64,000 nt of DNA from an uncultured Shewanella sp. Its GTDB lineage: Bacteria; Pseudomonadota; Gammaproteobacteria; Enterobacterales; Shewanellaceae. The notes under the pieces are model-generated. The model ran no database searches, was not told where the DNA came from, and saw only the letters and a list, made by a program, of their open reading frames with translations. Of this stretch, positions 18,361 through 30,131 are shown one piece after another. The position numbers and the translations under genes are program-made. The stretch's first letter is position 1, and each line of letters opens with the position of its first letter. Location: NCBI RefSeq assembly GCF_947501225.1, contig NZ_CANMUW010000008.1, positions 1 through 64,000 of the forward strand, in the 5' to 3' direction.

Positions 18361-21300
18361 ATGTCACCCATCGTTAATCTGCCAAAGTTATCACATGAAC
18401 AAACGTTAGAGCCCATATACCTTGCCTTTTTGTCTGCGCTTGAACAAAGTGACTTTAGCGGAGATATCGACAAACGATACAGTGCGCGCCTGGCTCAAGC
18501 GACGGATAACTCTGTGTACCAGTTCCTTCCTCAAGCCGTTATCTATCCACGAAGTCAAAAAGATATCTGCCTGATACTTAAACTTGCTAACAGCTGTGAG
18601 TTTGCCAAGGTCGTTTTCAGTGCACGAGGTGGCGGCACCGGAACCAATGGTCAGGCACTGACTCATGGACTCGTCCTTGACCTGTCGCGTTATCTGAACA
18701 AGGTGATAGAGATCAATCCTGAACAGAAGTGGGTCAGAGTCGAAGCCGGTGTGGTCAAGGATGCGCTTAATGATGCGTTAAGACCTCATGGTTTTTTCTT
18801 CAGCCCGGATCTCTCCACCTCTAACAGAGCCACAATTGGGGGGATGGTTAACACCGACGCATCGGGGGCGGGCTCGCTGGTTTATGGTAAGACATCGGAT
18901 CATGTGATTGGCCTGTCCAGTGTGCTCTATGATGGCAGTGTGCTCGATACTTACTCAATCACTCCTGAGCAGGTGGAAAACATCGATTCTGTAACCACAA
19001 ACCCTCTCGGGCAGAGCTTGATGACGGCGATTGCCGGTATCTGTCATGAAAAACGGTCACTTATAGAGTCCAGGTTCCCTAAGCTTAATCGCTTTTTGAC
19101 CGGTTATGATCTTAAGAATGTATGGAGTGACGATCTCAGCGAGTTTAACCTGTCCAGAATTTTGACAGGCTCGGAAGGTACACTCGCGGTTATCACCGAA
19201 GCCAAGCTGAATATTACGCCTCTTCCGTCGGCGCGTATGATGGTTAACATAAAGTATGACTCTTTCGAGTCCGCGCTACGCCATGCGCCTCAGTTGGTGA
19301 AAGCCAATGCGACCGTTGTAGAGACCATAGATTCGAAAGTGTTGAACCTGGCTCAGCAGGATATTATCTGGCACTCCGTTTCTGAATTGATTAAAGAGGT
19401 CCCCGGTAGAGCTATCGACGGGCTCAACATGGTTGAGTTTGCCGGAGAGCCGGAGGAGGTGGAAGCCAAAGTTGCAGAGTTAACCGAGGTTTTAGACTCT
19501 CAAACCAGCGATAGTGGTGCCGGGGTATTGGGTTATCAGGTGACCCGTGATAAAACCAGCATCAATATGATCTATGCCATGCGAAAGAAAGCGGTTGGTT
19601 TGCTTGGGGCGGCAAAGGGACGCAGAAAACCCTTGGCATTTGCTGAAGATACCGCAGTACCTCCGGAAAAGCTTGCCGACTTTATCATGGAGTTCAGAGC
19701 GTTGCTGGACAGTCATCAACTTCAATACGGTATGTTTGGTCATGTCGATGCAGGTGTGCTACACGTCAGGCCCGCCTTAGATATGTGCGATGTTAATGAT
19801 GAAAGGTTACTTAAAACCGTTTCCGATCAGGTGGCCGAGCTTACGCTGAAATATGGGGGCCTGATGTGGGGAGAACATGGGAAGGGGGTTCGTGGTGAAT
19901 ATGGCCCCTCGGTGTTCGGTGAGGAGCTGTACGGCGTTCTGGAGGAGGTTAAGGGACTGTTCGACCCTAACAACAAAATGAACCCGGGTAAGCTGGTGGC
20001 GCCTAAGGAGACGGGTGAGCTTCTTTATAACGTCGATAGCATCAAGCGGGGCAGTTTCGATCGCCAGATCCCGGTTCAAACCCGCGATGCCTTTCCCGAT
20101 GTGATGAACTGTAACGGTAACGGACTGTGCTTCAACTACAGTGTTTACTCTCCTATGTGTCCCTCTTTCAAGGTGACAGGAGATCGTGTCCAGTCCCCTA
20201 AGGGGCGTGCAGGATTGATGCGTGAATGGTTAAGGCTGCTAGAATCAGAGGGCGTAGATGTCGATGCCCTTGCTAAAGCCAAGCCCCTGGGATGGCTGCA
20301 GCGTACTCAGAATACCTTAAAAGCCACGCGTGAATATGATTACTCCCATGAGGTAATGGAGTCACTGAAGGGGTGTCTGGCCTGTAAAGCCTGTACGTCT
20401 CAGTGTCCGGTTAAAGTCGATGTGCCTAAGTTCAGGGCACAATTCTTTAATATCTATTACCAGAGATATCTGCGACCGGTGAAAGACTATCTGGTTGCGG
20501 GTATTGAAGATAGTTTACCCTTGATGGCTATGGCGCCAAGGCTTACTAACGCCGTTTCTCAAAACCCGGTCAGTCAGTGGGTGATAAAGCGGTCATTGGG
20601 TTATGTCGACGCACCCGCATTATCGGTTCCAACCCTTAAACAGAGACTCGATGGCCACGCCTGTCGTGGTTATGATCTCGAGGCGCTGCAGAATATTCCT
20701 GAGGATGAACGGCACAACTATGTGATTGTGGTACAGGACCCGTTCAACAGCTTTTATGAAGCCGACACTGTGTACCACTTTATCAAGTTGATTGAAAAGC
20801 TGGGTCTAAAACCTGTGCTTCTCCCGTTTAAACCCAATGGTAAGCCGATACACATTAAAGGCTTTCTCAGCAAGTTTGCAAAGACTGCCCAGTCTTCGGC
20901 GGATTTTCTGACTCAGGTCCATCAGCTGAATATGCCTATGGTCGGTGTCGATCCGGCAATGGTGTTGTGCTATCGGGATGAATACAGGGAAGTGCTCGGG
21001 GATAGTTGCGGTGATTTTACGGTACAACTATCTAATGAGTGGTTAGCACAAGCAATAAAGCAACATGATATACCAAGCTTAAGCCCCGATGCTGCGGAAA
21101 AGTTCACTTGGTTCAGTCACTGCACCGAATCCACGGCTAAACCGAATACCGCAGCCCAGTGGCAAGCGATTTTTGCTCACTTTGGCGCAAAGCTGGAGGC
21201 GGTGAGCCTGGGATGCTGTGGCATGGCAGGCACTTATGGCCACGAAGCCGAGAATCAGGAGCGTTCACAAGCCCTGTTTTCCATGTCCTGGGAGCAAACG

Positions 21301-21420
21301 TTAAAATCGATACCGCCGGAGCAGGTGCTGGTATCCGGTTACTCCTGCCGGAGTCAGGTGAAGCGGTTTGGGGGCTTTAAGCCCAGACATCCGGTGCAGG
21401 CCCTGTTGGCCTTGCTGTAA
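18361..21420 (+). CDS. ydiJ: FAD/iron-sulfur D-2-hydroxyacid dehydrogenase, YdiJ family
   Basis: The 1019-aa protein equals E. coli YdiJ in length. It carries an FAD_binding_4 domain (about 45-200, with ARGGGTGTNGQ and a GGMVNTDASGAGS segment), an FAD-oxidase C domain (about 260-550, with HVDAGVLHVRP and HGKG) and a ferredoxin-like CLACKACTSQCPVK cluster site (about 670-683). C-terminal CCG-type elements (GCCGMAGTYG) follow. The E. coli homologue has been described as a D-2-hydroxyglutarate dehydrogenase; substrate here is inferred. A fused glycolate-oxidase-like D plus F layout is evident. It stands alone behind the MITE-like element. Confidence 0.88.
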   Translation: MSPIVNLPKLSHEQTLEPIYLAFLSALEQSDFSGDIDKRYSARLAQATDNSVYQFLPQAVIYPRSQKDICLILKLANSCEFAKVVFSARGGGTGTNGQALTHGLVLDLSRYLNKVIEINPEQKWVRVEAGVVKDALNDALRPHGFFFSPDLSTSNRATIGGMVNTDASGAGSLVYGKTSDHVIGLSSVLYDGSVLDTYSITPEQVENIDSVTTNPLGQSLMTAIAGICHEKRSLIESRFPKLNRFLTGYDLKNVWSDDLSEFNLSRILTGSEGTLAVITEAKLNITPLPSARMMVNIKYDSFESALRHAPQLVKANATVVETIDSKVLNLAQQDIIWHSVSELIKEVPGRAIDGLNMVEFAGEPEEVEAKVAELTEVLDSQTSDSGAGVLGYQVTRDKTSINMIYAMRKKAVGLLGAAKGRRKPLAFAEDTAVPPEKLADFIMEFRALLDSHQLQYGMFGHVDAGVLHVRPALDMCDVNDERLLKTVSDQVAELTLKYGGLMWGEHGKGVRGEYGPSVFGEELYGVLEEVKGLFDPNNKMNPGKLVAPKETGELLYNVDSIKRGSFDRQIPVQTRDAFPDVMNCNGNGLCFNYSVYSPMCPSFKVTGDRVQSPKGRAGLMREWLRLLESEGVDVDALAKAKPLGWLQRTQNTLKATREYDYSHEVMESLKGCLACKACTSQCPVKVDVPKFRAQFFNIYYQRYLRPVKDYLVAGIEDSLPLMAMAPRLTNAVSQNPVSQWVIKRSLGYVDAPALSVPTLKQRLDGHACRGYDLEALQNIPEDERHNYVIVVQDPFNSFYEADTVYHFIKLIEKLGLKPVLLPFKPNGKPIHIKGFLSKFAKTAQSSADFLTQVHQLNMPMVGVDPAMVLCYRDEYREVLGDSCGDFTVQLSNEWLAQAIKQHDIPSLSPDAAEKFTWFSHCTESTAKPNTAAQWQAIFAHFGAKLEAVSLGCCGMAGTYGHEAENQERSQALFSMSWEQTLKSIPPEQVLVSGYSCRSQVKRFGGFKPRHPVQALLALL

Positions 21421-21497
21421 ATCCGTTTGTTTAGCTTGCCGTTAGCGACACTACACAAGCCTGGCATTGCCAGGCTTACCTGTCTTCAGGAGTCCAT

Positions 21498-21938
21498 ATG
21501 AGTGATATTAATCCCGATGCCGGATATGAGTTAGCTAAACTCACAAAAGGGGCGCCACTGTGCTCTGAGAAGGCGTTGTTTGACATCGACGAGCAGGGCG
21601 AGTGGAGTTATCTGGGGGAGCCATTACCGAACAAGTTTGCACGACTCTTCTCCTCGGTTTTACATCGTATAGATGATCAATATTTTCTTATTACCCCTGT
21701 CGAAAGGTTACGGGTAAGGGTTGCCGATGCGGCACTTCTCATAGTGGACTATGAACATGAAGATAACGCCTTTTTGCTCGACTCTAGTCTGGGTACACAG
21801 CATAGCGTCATTGATGTGAATGGGTTTGATCTTAAAGATGATGGGATCTACCTCGAGTTAGAGAGGAGCCTTAAGGGGAAATTGGGGAGAGCTTGCTATT
21901 ATCGATTTATCAATGAGTTTATAATTTCAGAAGATTAA
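21498..21938 (+). CDS. DUF1285 domain protein
   Basis: A 146-aa soluble protein. The segment ALFDIDEQGEWSYLGEPLP followed by LFSSVLHRIDDQYFLITPVERLRVRV is typical of the DUF1285 family. The family's function is not established. A good SD (aggag) precedes the ATG. It follows ydiJ by 77 bp on the same strand and may read through from it. Confidence 0.75.
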   Translation: MSDINPDAGYELAKLTKGAPLCSEKALFDIDEQGEWSYLGEPLPNKFARLFSSVLHRIDDQYFLITPVERLRVRVADAALLIVDYEHEDNAFLLDSSLGTQHSVIDVNGFDLKDDGIYLELERSLKGKLGRACYYRFINEFIISED

Positions 21939-22051
21939 GCAAACTAATCAAAGCCTTATGTATAAATTCGTAATTAGTTATGACTAACAGCTAGTTTCTT
22001 ACGGACTAAGTGGTAGTATTAAATCAGGTAGTGATGGATTGGGGGTGCTGA

Positions 22052-22471
22052 TTGAAACAGTATGAAAGCCTCGGATATCTGGTGTCACACTTGAATATTG
22101 ACCTTCAAAATGCACTGGATCAAAAGCTAAAACGATACCAACTGGACATTAAACTCTGGCCGGTTCTTTTTGCCCTGTGGCAAGAGGAGGGGCTCACGCA
22201 AACAGAGTTATCTAAAAGGTGCGATGTCGCTCACTATACGATGACACGCCTGCTCGATCAGTTGCAGGTTCAGGGCCTGATCACCCGGCATCAGGAAGCT
22301 GATAACCGCCGTGCTTTTCATATCTTCCTTACCGATGCCGGAAAGGCATTAGAGCAAGATCTGGTGATCGAGGCTGAAAGGGTCAATGCCCACTTTCTTG
22401 ATAATTTATCCAGTGATGAACGCGCAAACTTCATGACATTACTCAATAAAATCAATCGATTCCCCGGATAA
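22052..22471 (+). CDS. MarR-family transcriptional regulator
   Basis: The 139-aa protein has the winged helix-turn-helix layout of MarR repressors. LKRYQLDIKLWPVLFALWQEEGLTQTELSKRCDVAHYTMTRLLDQLQVQGLITR forms the HTH and recognition helix, and ADNRRAFHIFLTDAGKAL forms the wing. The start is TTG with a G-rich stretch upstream, so translation may be weak. The ligand and target are unknown; the lipoprotein gene 55 bp downstream is the nearest candidate target. Confidence 0.85.
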   Translation: MKQYESLGYLVSHLNIDLQNALDQKLKRYQLDIKLWPVLFALWQEEGLTQTELSKRCDVAHYTMTRLLDQLQVQGLITRHQEADNRRAFHIFLTDAGKALEQDLVIEAERVNAHFLDNLSSDERANFMTLLNKINRFPG

Positions 22472-22526
22472 AGCTTAGTTTTATAAATTTCATCTTAATC
22501 ATTATGATGAACTATCAGAGGATAAT

Positions 22527-22931
22527 ATGCTTAAACCCCTGTCTATCATACTGCTCTGTTTCGCCCTGAGTGCATGCTCCATCAATATTAACAAGCCCAG
22601 GGCCAAACCGGTTCCCTCCGAGTGTGTTTCATCCGGTATCTACCTTGAAAAGTTTGAATTAGCCAATGGTGCCACATTAGTCGTGAGTGAAGGGAAGTTA
22701 GAGCCAAGATCTTTGGGGAGTGTAACTGTAAAACTGTTTCGGGATCTCGCCGTGGGAGATTTTGTCGCCGCGGTGTCTTTTCCCCGTGACGGGACGATTC
22801 TAAAGGCGGTGTTAATCGAGAATGGCTCCGATAAACAGAAACTCTCTGTTACAACGGTCACCGCGGGTAGCGGTAATTATCAGGACAGTCAACTGATCTG
22901 TGTGGCTGGCGACAATATCACACTCTGTTAG
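22527..22931 (+). CDS. Small lipoprotein, unknown function
   Basis: The 134-aa precursor has a lipoprotein signal with lipobox LSAC, so Cys17 would be the lipidated first mature residue. After it comes Ser, which would favour outer-membrane sorting by Lol rules. The rest is beta-rich with three more cysteines that could form disulfides. I do not recognise the family. A clear SD (gagga) precedes the ATG. Confidence 0.7.
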   Translation: MLKPLSIILLCFALSACSININKPRAKPVPSECVSSGIYLEKFELANGATLVVSEGKLEPRSLGSVTVKLFRDLAVGDFVAAVSFPRDGTILKAVLIENGSDKQKLSVTTVTAGSGNYQDSQLICVAGDNITLC

Positions 22932-22960
22932 CAGGGCTACTTCGGCACCAGCTTGTCATT

Positions 22961-23305
22961 TTAGTTAAGCAGCAGAAATATCAGCGCCGAAAGGGTGACA
23001 AAAATGGTGATGTTTTGCAGCAGCTTTCTGCTCTGAAGCAGGTTCTCTTTTCCCTGCTTGATACTGGTGACCAGATTATTTCTCTTGTAGATCCGACACA
23101 CCATCTGTTCGGTTATTGGGTCTATAAGTAATTGAAAACGGCATGGATTTCCATTTGTTAAGCGTATTCTATGTTCGCTGTTTTGACTGAAGTTAAGTTT
23201 TCTGGAGACCATCTTTCCGTTAATAAATACACGTTCCAACCCGCACCAGTTGCTGGCTTGAAGTTCGACTACATCCTGGTTGAGATCATACTTGAAAGTA
23301 ACCAT
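22961..23305 (-). CDS. Hypothetical protein with C-terminal membrane anchor
   Basis: A 114-aa protein with a beta-rich N-terminal part (residues 1-70) containing ASNWCGLERVFINGKMV. A basic linker and one hydrophobic helix at the very C-terminus (about 95-114) follow, so it is probably tail-anchored. I do not recognise a family. It is convergent with the lipoprotein gene, and no terminator hairpin is obvious between them. Confidence 0.6.
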   Translation of the reverse strand: MVTFKYDLNQDVVELQASNWCGLERVFINGKMVSRKLNFSQNSEHRIRLTNGNPCRFQLLIDPITEQMVCRIYKRNNLVTSIKQGKENLLQSRKLLQNITIFVTLSALIFLLLN

Positions 23306-23432
23306 CGCGTTTTCCTACGCTAGATAACGAGGTTCTAAGTCAAGCAGACAAATATGACATTAGCCAGTCAAAACGGTTAAAAATTTATGGTCAATTTCTA
23401 TCCCGTTGGTCATACACGGAAAATATTTTTAA

Positions 23433-23468
23433 GAAAAAAGGGACGAAATATCGATTTCGTCCCTTAGG
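23433..23468 (-). terminator. Terminator after leucine dehydrogenase
   Basis: Twelve-base arms (23438-23449 and 23454-23465) with a 4-base loop are preceded by an A run on the plus strand, which gives a T tail on the minus strand. Confidence 0.85.
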
Positions 23469-23505
23469 CTGCATTTTACGAAATAGCGAGAATACTCTAG
23501 CTCGG

Positions 23506-24543
23506 TTACGACCTTTTGGCTGTCTCGATGATGTTACGAGCCATCTCATCGGCCACAGAAGCCGTCGTTCTGCCTTGTTCATCTGCCTGGGCAAAGATTC
23601 TCATCAAGGTGCCGTAGATCTCTTCAACTTTCTTCGTCGCTGAGGTCACATCATAATCTTTTTCGAAGGAAACATTGATGATGCCTCCTGCATTAATCAC
23701 ATAGTCAGGCGCATATAAGATACCCAGCTCTTTGAGCTTTTCACCATGACGCAACTCGGCTAGCTGGTTGTTTGCACAGCCGGCGACTATGGTGGCCTTG
23801 AGTTGAGGTATGGTTACATCGTTAATCGTCGCACCAAGCGCACAGGGCGCATATATGTCAACATCCTGCTTATAGATATCCTGTGGCTCAACTATGGTCG
23901 CTCCGAATTCAGTGGCGACCTTGTCCAGTGAAGATTGATGGATATCGGTAACGATTAACTCGGCTCCCTCTTCGTGAAGGTGACGGCATAGATAGTATCC
24001 GACATGGCCGACACCCTGAACCGAAATCTTAAGGCCTTTGAGTGAATCAAGGCCACGCTGATGCTTGACTGCGGCCTTGATACCTAAATATGTGCCTAAT
24101 GCGGTGAAAGGGGATGGGTCGCCGCTCTTTCCTTCGAGCCCAGCCATATAAGGGGTCTCTTCATGGGCAATCATAATATCTGCCGTCGATACGCCGACAT
24201 CTTCGGCAGAATAATATTTGCCACCCAGACTATGGATACAACGACCGAAGGCACGGAAAAGTGCCTCTCTGTTTTCAGTATCGGGATCGGCGATTATCAC
24301 CGATTTACCACCGCCCATCTCCAGTCCTGCAAGGGCATTTTTATAAGTCATGCCACGGGATAGACGTAAAACATCATTTAAGGCTTCATCGTCAGACTCA
24401 TAGTTCCACATTCTACAGCCACCAACAGCGGGCCCTAGTTTAGTGTTGTGGATAGCGACAATCGCTTTTAAGCCACTTTCTTTGTCCTGACAAAATACAA
24501 CCTGTTCATGTTCATCAAAAGAGATATGATTGAATACGGCCAC
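23506..24543 (-). CDS. ldh: Leucine dehydrogenase (Glu/Leu/Phe/Val dehydrogenase family)
   Basis: The 345-aa NAD-dependent amino-acid dehydrogenase interconverts branched-chain amino acids and their 2-oxo acids. Evidence: GPAVGGCRMW (about 38-47), the catalytic Lys in LEMGGGKSVI (about 80), the Rossmann motif VQGVGHVGYYL and CALGATIND. Length fits leucine rather than glutamate dehydrogenases. Valine or phenylalanine as main substrate cannot be excluded. It is a single gene with its own terminator. In Shewanella such an enzyme would feed branched-chain fatty-acid precursors; this is inference. Confidence 0.88.
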   Translation of the reverse strand: MAVFNHISFDEHEQVVFCQDKESGLKAIVAIHNTKLGPAVGGCRMWNYESDDEALNDVLRLSRGMTYKNALAGLEMGGGKSVIIADPDTENREALFRAFGRCIHSLGGKYYSAEDVGVSTADIMIAHEETPYMAGLEGKSGDPSPFTALGTYLGIKAAVKHQRGLDSLKGLKISVQGVGHVGYYLCRHLHEEGAELIVTDIHQSSLDKVATEFGATIVEPQDIYKQDVDIYAPCALGATINDVTIPQLKATIVAGCANNQLAELRHGEKLKELGILYAPDYVINAGGIINVSFEKDYDVTSATKKVEEIYGTLMRIFAQADEQGRTTASVADEMARNIIETAKRS

Positions 24544-24790
24544 GTAGTGTTCTCCGCTGGGAAATGAAACGTCGAAAACATCGACGACTTGTTTAAATTA
24601 TATTGCAGAACGATAGCATTTAGAGATACCCTCAACAAAGTAAAGATTTGGATTAATTGTGATCTGTGTGGCAATTTAGCTTTCCACTTTACGTTAACGT
24701 CAAGTTGAGTGTTGTTTACCTGGTCGATACCGGGTCACTTTCGGGAAGCGCTTGCAGATCTGCAAAATAACAATAAGACAGGAATGAAGT

Positions 24791-25234
24791 ATGACGGAGC
24801 AAGCAGTCGATCAAACTCAAGAGCTTGATCAGGAAAAACAGGAAGCGCTGAGACAAGAGTGGATCAGAGAGCACTTTCAAAAAGCGAATCGCTTTCTCGC
24901 CGAAAAGGGTGTGATCCCGAGTAATGTTATTGCCGATGAAAGCCGCTATCTAGCTCCCTACGTTGCGATCTGGAAAATGGAATCTAAACAGCCAAAGAAA
25001 CAGACATTTTGGGTAATGTCAGGCGATCTCCCTTCAGATTATGTTGATGTTAATGTTGCCGGCACGGCGCGTGAGGCGATCCGTCACTTCTCTATGATGT
25101 GGCAACTAAAAGCTGAAAATCTGCATAAGTCGGGGGCTACCAAAGATCCTATGCAGGCTAAATTTGCCCGGGTTTTGGTTTCAAGGGCCGAAAGCCTTTA
25201 TCAGATCCACAATGACGACAAGTTATGGACATGA
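24791..25234 (+). CDS. DUF4826-like conserved protein
   Basis: A 147-aa soluble acidic protein with a charged N-terminal helix. The ESRYLAPYVAIWKMESKQPKK and FWVMSGDLPSDYVDVNVA segments, then ARHFSMMWQLKAE-like wording, fit what I recall of DUF4826. No function is known and no catalytic motif is visible. It has an aggaatg ribosome site, its own terminator and no operon partner. Confidence 0.65.
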   Translation: MTEQAVDQTQELDQEKQEALRQEWIREHFQKANRFLAEKGVIPSNVIADESRYLAPYVAIWKMESKQPKKQTFWVMSGDLPSDYVDVNVAGTAREAIRHFSMMWQLKAENLHKSGATKDPMQAKFARVLVSRAESLYQIHNDDKLWT

Positions 25235-25276
25235 GCAGTTAGGAGATAGTCCAGACTGTGAAGATAAGATATAAAG

Positions 25277-25305
25277 ATGGCACCGAACATGGTGCCATTT
25301 TTTAT
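25277..25305 (+). terminator. Terminator after the DUF4826-like gene
   Basis: The stem ATGGCACC/GGTGCCAT with a 6-base loop is followed by six T. Confidence 0.85.
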
Positions 25306-25342
25306 TGCCTGTTTGATTCCATACCAAGCGGTATCAGATATA

Positions 25343-25377
25343 AAAAAAGCGGTAAGTAAACTCTTACCGCTTTTTTA
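25343..25377. terminator. Bidirectional terminator serving purB
   Basis: Fourteen-base arms including A6 and T6 flanks (25343-25356 and 25363-25376) lie 33 bp past the purB stop. Either strand would give a hairpin with a T tail. Confidence 0.9.
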
Positions 25378-25409
25378 TCACTTAAACAGTATCATCCAAC
25401 GGCCGATGG

Positions 25410-26801
<1,392 letters not shown>

Positions 26802-26808
26802 TTATTTA

Positions 26809-27423
26809 TTATAGGGTGAGGCTTTTTTTAGCTATATCGACTATTGTTTTTCTTGCGAAGACAAGGTGTCTGCGCTTGCCTCCTAATTGGCGCCATAATA
26901 CTGCGCTGCGCATGGCTGACAGCAGTAGGGCACGAATCTTTTCCTGTACTTGAGGCTGTTTCAGGTATTCAGGATTACCCGAAATTTGAATCTTGGGCCC
27001 TAACGTACTGATGATATCGCTATAGATACCGGCGAAATTAGCGATGACCTGCTGATCGGTGATCTCAAAGTGATGTAGTTGACGATGGATCTGATTGATA
27101 CGTTCAGACAATATTCCCATGGCATTCCCACGGGCTAATTTTCTTTCTAAGGCCAAAATACCGACAAGATATCGCGTCACCTCGACATCTTTATCTTTAG
27201 CATCACCGAGTTGATTGATAATGAGTTGGTAGCCTTTATTCAAGGCTACTTTGTCAGCATAAACATCAGAGGTTGTATCCGGATTAGTTACCAGAATGGT
27301 GTTTAAGCTGGCTGCAAGGCTGTCTCTGTCTGAGTTTCCATGTCTCGCAATGTGTTGCACTTGCGCAATGGCCTGCAAAATACCTGCAAAGGCCATAGTA
27401 CGGTCAATTAGCTGCTCGCTCAC
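26809..27423 (-). CDS. hflD: High frequency lysogenization protein HflD
   Basis: A 204-aa all-helical protein of the HflD (YcfC) family, recognised by length, by [25 protein letters not shown] at the start, and by position between mnmA and purB. In E. coli it is a peripheral membrane protein that interferes with phage lambda CII; its housekeeping role is unclear. The start is GTG, 3 bp after the mnmA stop, so the two are translationally linked. Confidence 0.93.
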   Translation of the reverse strand: MSEQLIDRTMAFAGILQAIAQVQHIARHGNSDRDSLAASLNTILVTNPDTTSDVYADKVALNKGYQLIINQLGDAKDKDVEVTRYLVGILALERKLARGNAMGILSERINQIHRQLHHFEITDQQVIANFAGIYSDIISTLGPKIQISGNPEYLKQPQVQEKIRALLLSAMRSAVLWRQLGGKRRHLVFARKTIVDIAKKSLTL

Positions 27424-27426
27424 GTC

Positions 27427-28542
27427 TTATTCTCTAATTAATGAATCGATGATTCCGCCACCCAGGCAGAGTTCTGCATCATAAAATACAGCCGATTGTC
27501 CCGGGGTTACCGCTGCCACTGGCTCATCAAATATGACTTTAATTCTGTCATCGCCTTCGTAGGTCAAGGTACAGGCAACATCTCTTTGGCGATAACGGGT
27601 CTTCACCGTGATTTTAGCGCCATCTACCGGTCCTTTTCTGTCCACCCAGTGGAGTTGATCGGCATAGAAGCCTACTGACATTAACCTTGGGTGATTGCCG
27701 CCCTGGCCGACAATCAGAACGTTTCTGTCCATATCTTTGTCGACGACATACCAGGGATCCTCATTGCTGTTTTTCATGCCGCCGATACCCAGGCCCTTAC
27801 GCTGTCCTAATGTATGGTACATGAGCCCCTGGTGGGTGCCGATAACTTCGCCTTCGGTGGTTTCGATGTCACCCGGTTGCGCCGGCAGGAAGGTACTGAG
27901 AAAATCGGTGAACTTGCGTTCGCCGATAAAACAGATCCCCGTGCTGTCCTTCTTATCGTGTGTGATAAGTCCCATCTCTTTCGCTATCTCCCTGACTTCG
28001 CTCTTTTCGAGTTCGCCTACGGGAAAAAGTGAACGGGAAATCTGCTCATGGCTCAGGGTGTAGAGGAAGTAACTCTGGTCTTTATTGTTATCTATGCCCC
28101 TGAGCATCTGGCTTTGGCCGCTTTCATCACTGCGACGAACATAATGTCCCATGGCGATGAAGTCCGCGTCTAAAATGTCATCTGCAAACTCGAGAAAGGC
28201 TTTAAACTTAATCTCTTTATTGCAGATAATATCCGGATTCGGTGTTCTGCCTGCTTTATACTCGGCTAAAAAGTACTCGAATACATTGTCCCAATACTCT
28301 GAGGCAAAGTTAACTGTGTGCAGCTTTATTCCCAGCTTGTCACAGACCGCCTGAGCATCTTTTAGATCGTCCGCGGCGGCACAATATTCATCGGTGTCAT
28401 CTTCTTCCCAGTTTTTCATGAAAAGTCCTTCGACCTGATATCCCTGTTTTAACAGCAGGTAAGCCGAAACTGATGAATCAACACCGCCGGACATGCCGAC
28501 AATGACTTTTTTACCGATAGTTGTGGGTTCGTTTAATGCCAT
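27427..28542 (-). CDS. mnmA: tRNA-specific 2-thiouridylase MnmA
   Basis: The 371-aa enzyme puts sulfur on U34 of tRNA-Lys, -Glu and -Gln. The PP-loop ATP motif [15 protein letters not shown] is at residues 18-32. The two catalytic cysteines lie in [12 protein letters not shown] (about 107) and [11 protein letters not shown] (about 205). Length and neighbours match E. coli. It is the likely first gene of the mnmA-hflD unit, with nudJ 106 bp upstream. Confidence 0.96.
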   Translation of the reverse strand: MALNEPTTIGKKVIVGMSGGVDSSVSAYLLLKQGYQVEGLFMKNWEEDDTDEYCAAADDLKDAQAVCDKLGIKLHTVNFASEYWDNVFEYFLAEYKAGRTPNPDIICNKEIKFKAFLEFADDILDADFIAMGHYVRRSDESGQSQMLRGIDNNKDQSYFLYTLSHEQISRSLFPVGELEKSEVREIAKEMGLITHDKKDSTGICFIGERKFTDFLSTFLPAQPGDIETTEGEVIGTHQGLMYHTLGQRKGLGIGGMKNSNEDPWYVVDKDMDRNVLIVGQGGNHPRLMSVGFYADQLHWVDRKGPVDGAKITVKTRYRQRDVACTLTYEGDDRIKVIFDEPVAAVTPGQSAVFYDAELCLGGGIIDSLIRE

Positions 28543-28648
28543 AGATCCTAAAACCGTTGAATGTGTCTTGGTAGCCGGGGTTGCGGTTCACTCTTTACGA
28601 AGTATGAGCGATACAGAAAACAAGCTACATTTTCGGGGGCGTATTCTA

Positions 28649-29125
28649 TCACGCATTCGAGCCAGGGGCTAACCTCAGATGGTCTCCATTAAGCAGTTCC
28701 AGCGGATAGTGAATTTTATTACGAAAGTCATTCAGGCTTGTGAGTACCAGAGGGCTTCTGAGTCTATGTTCTATCGCTTTTATCTCCTCAAAGGTTAGCC
28801 ATAGTGCCCGATTGATCTCTGTGTCTTGTGGATTAAGAGGACAGAGCGCCTCGATGCTGGCATGAAATGTAAACCGCAGGAAGGCGAGGTCATCGCTGGC
28901 AGCGAACTGGTATATGCCGGTTAATCCTTGAGGTGTCAGGTTAATGCCTGTCTCCTCAAAGACTTCACGTTGGCAGGCCATGATTAAGGTTTCGCCTTTC
29001 TCCAGATGGCCCGCCGGCTGGTTATAGCGTTTTTCTCCGTCAATTATCTCCTCGACGATCAGGTATTTACCTTGACACTCAATAGTGCAGGCCACTGTAA
29101 CATTGGGTCTATACCTGTCGGTCAT
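28649..29125 (-). CDS. nudJ: Nudix hydrolase NudJ-like
   Basis: A 158-aa Nudix protein with an intact Nudix box (GHLEKGETLIMACQREVFEE then TGI, about residues 40-62) that binds Mg2+. E. coli NudJ hydrolyses nucleoside tri- and diphosphates and the thiamin precursor HMP-PP. Assignment rests on sequence pattern and on position between rluE and mnmA. The ATG at 29123-29125 matches the usual NudJ N-terminus (RPNVTVAC). A GTG 42 bp further upstream is an alternative. Confidence 0.88.
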   Translation of the reverse strand: MTDRYRPNVTVACTIECQGKYLIVEEIIDGEKRYNQPAGHLEKGETLIMACQREVFEETGINLTPQGLTGIYQFAASDDLAFLRFTFHASIEALCPLNPQDTEINRALWLTFEEIKAIEHRLRSPLVLTSLNDFRNKIHYPLELLNGDHLRLAPGSNA

Positions 29126-29230
29126 ACTCAGCTCTCTGTCTGTCGGTGTAAGATTCAACATCGCCACTGAGGGGCTGATGCATTATAAACGGATAGCTGG
29201 GTTAAATATCGAAATACAGCATATCCAAGC

Positions 29231-29941
29231 TTATTCAGGCATCTCAACGACGCAAAATTCTCCGGATTTAATATCGTTAAGACTCCACTGGCCTATTTTA
29301 TAGCGAATCAATCTGAGAGTAGGAAAGCCTATGCTGGCAGTCATTCTTCTTACCTGACGGTTTCTTCCCTCACAAATTTGTATCTCCAGCCAGGTTGTCG
29401 GTATCGACTTGCGCTCCCTGATAGGTGGCGTACGTACCCAGATATCCGGTTGAGGCATGATCTTTACTTTTGCAGGTAGCGTCATGCCATCTTTAAGCTC
29501 GACACCTTGGCGTAACTTATTCAGCTCCTCCTCGTCGGGTGCACCTTCTACTTGAACCCAGTAGGTCTTAAAGGTGCGTTTTTTCGGCTCGGTGATCTTA
29601 GATTGTAATTTACCGTCGTTAGTCAGTAAGAGCAGTCCCTCGCTGTCTCTGTCCAGACGCCCCGCTGCATAGACGTCCGGGATGGGAATATAGTCTTTCA
29701 ATGTTTTACGACCCTGCTCATCGGTAAACTGGCAAAGCACATCGAATGGCTTGTTAAACAATACTATAACAGGATCTTTGGCTCTGGGTTTTGCGGTAAC
29801 TCTTTTGCGTTTTGCCGGCTTAGCAGTATGCTGTTTATTGCTTTTATGTCTATCAGAGCGCTTGTCTCCATTGGCGGTTCTGTTGCCGAATGATGAAGTG
29901 GCTTTTTTGGGTTTTGCTTGACGAGAAATAGTGTGACTCAC
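29231..29941 (-). CDS. rluE: 23S rRNA pseudouridine synthase RluE
   Basis: An RsuA-family pseudouridine synthase. It has [15 protein letters not shown], the catalytic Asp in [17 protein letters not shown], and the C-terminal [22 protein letters not shown]. RluE modifies U2457 of 23S rRNA in E. coli. A basic, low-complexity N-terminal tail of about 55 residues precedes the core; the E. coli protein has less. The start is uncertain. GTG at 29941 has a weak agaag site, while an ATG at 30046 would add 35 residues but has no SD. It is convergent with nothing and divergent from icd. Confidence 0.85.
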   Translation of the reverse strand: MSHTISRQAKPKKATSSFGNRTANGDKRSDRHKSNKQHTAKPAKRKRVTAKPRAKDPVIVLFNKPFDVLCQFTDEQGRKTLKDYIPIPDVYAAGRLDRDSEGLLLLTNDGKLQSKITEPKKRTFKTYWVQVEGAPDEEELNKLRQGVELKDGMTLPAKVKIMPQPDIWVRTPPIRERKSIPTTWLEIQICEGRNRQVRRMTASIGFPTLRLIRYKIGQWSLNDIKSGEFCVVEMPE

Positions 29942-30131
29942 TTTTGCTAACTTCTGGCATAGTATGACTTTATACTCATATTGTACTTCGCATTCGCCAT
30001 TAGTGGAATTTGAATATTGCCCGGAATGATCTATGATATGCGCCATTAAAGTGTGATCTGTGACTAATTGTTATTAATTTTGAGAAGTTAATCGTGGCGC
30101 AAAGACCTGGAGCTTAGCGCCGTATAAACGC

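Noticed and set aside
23391..23594. Minus-strand frame over the end of ldh
   Set aside because: It overlaps the ldh coding end and spans its terminator hairpin.
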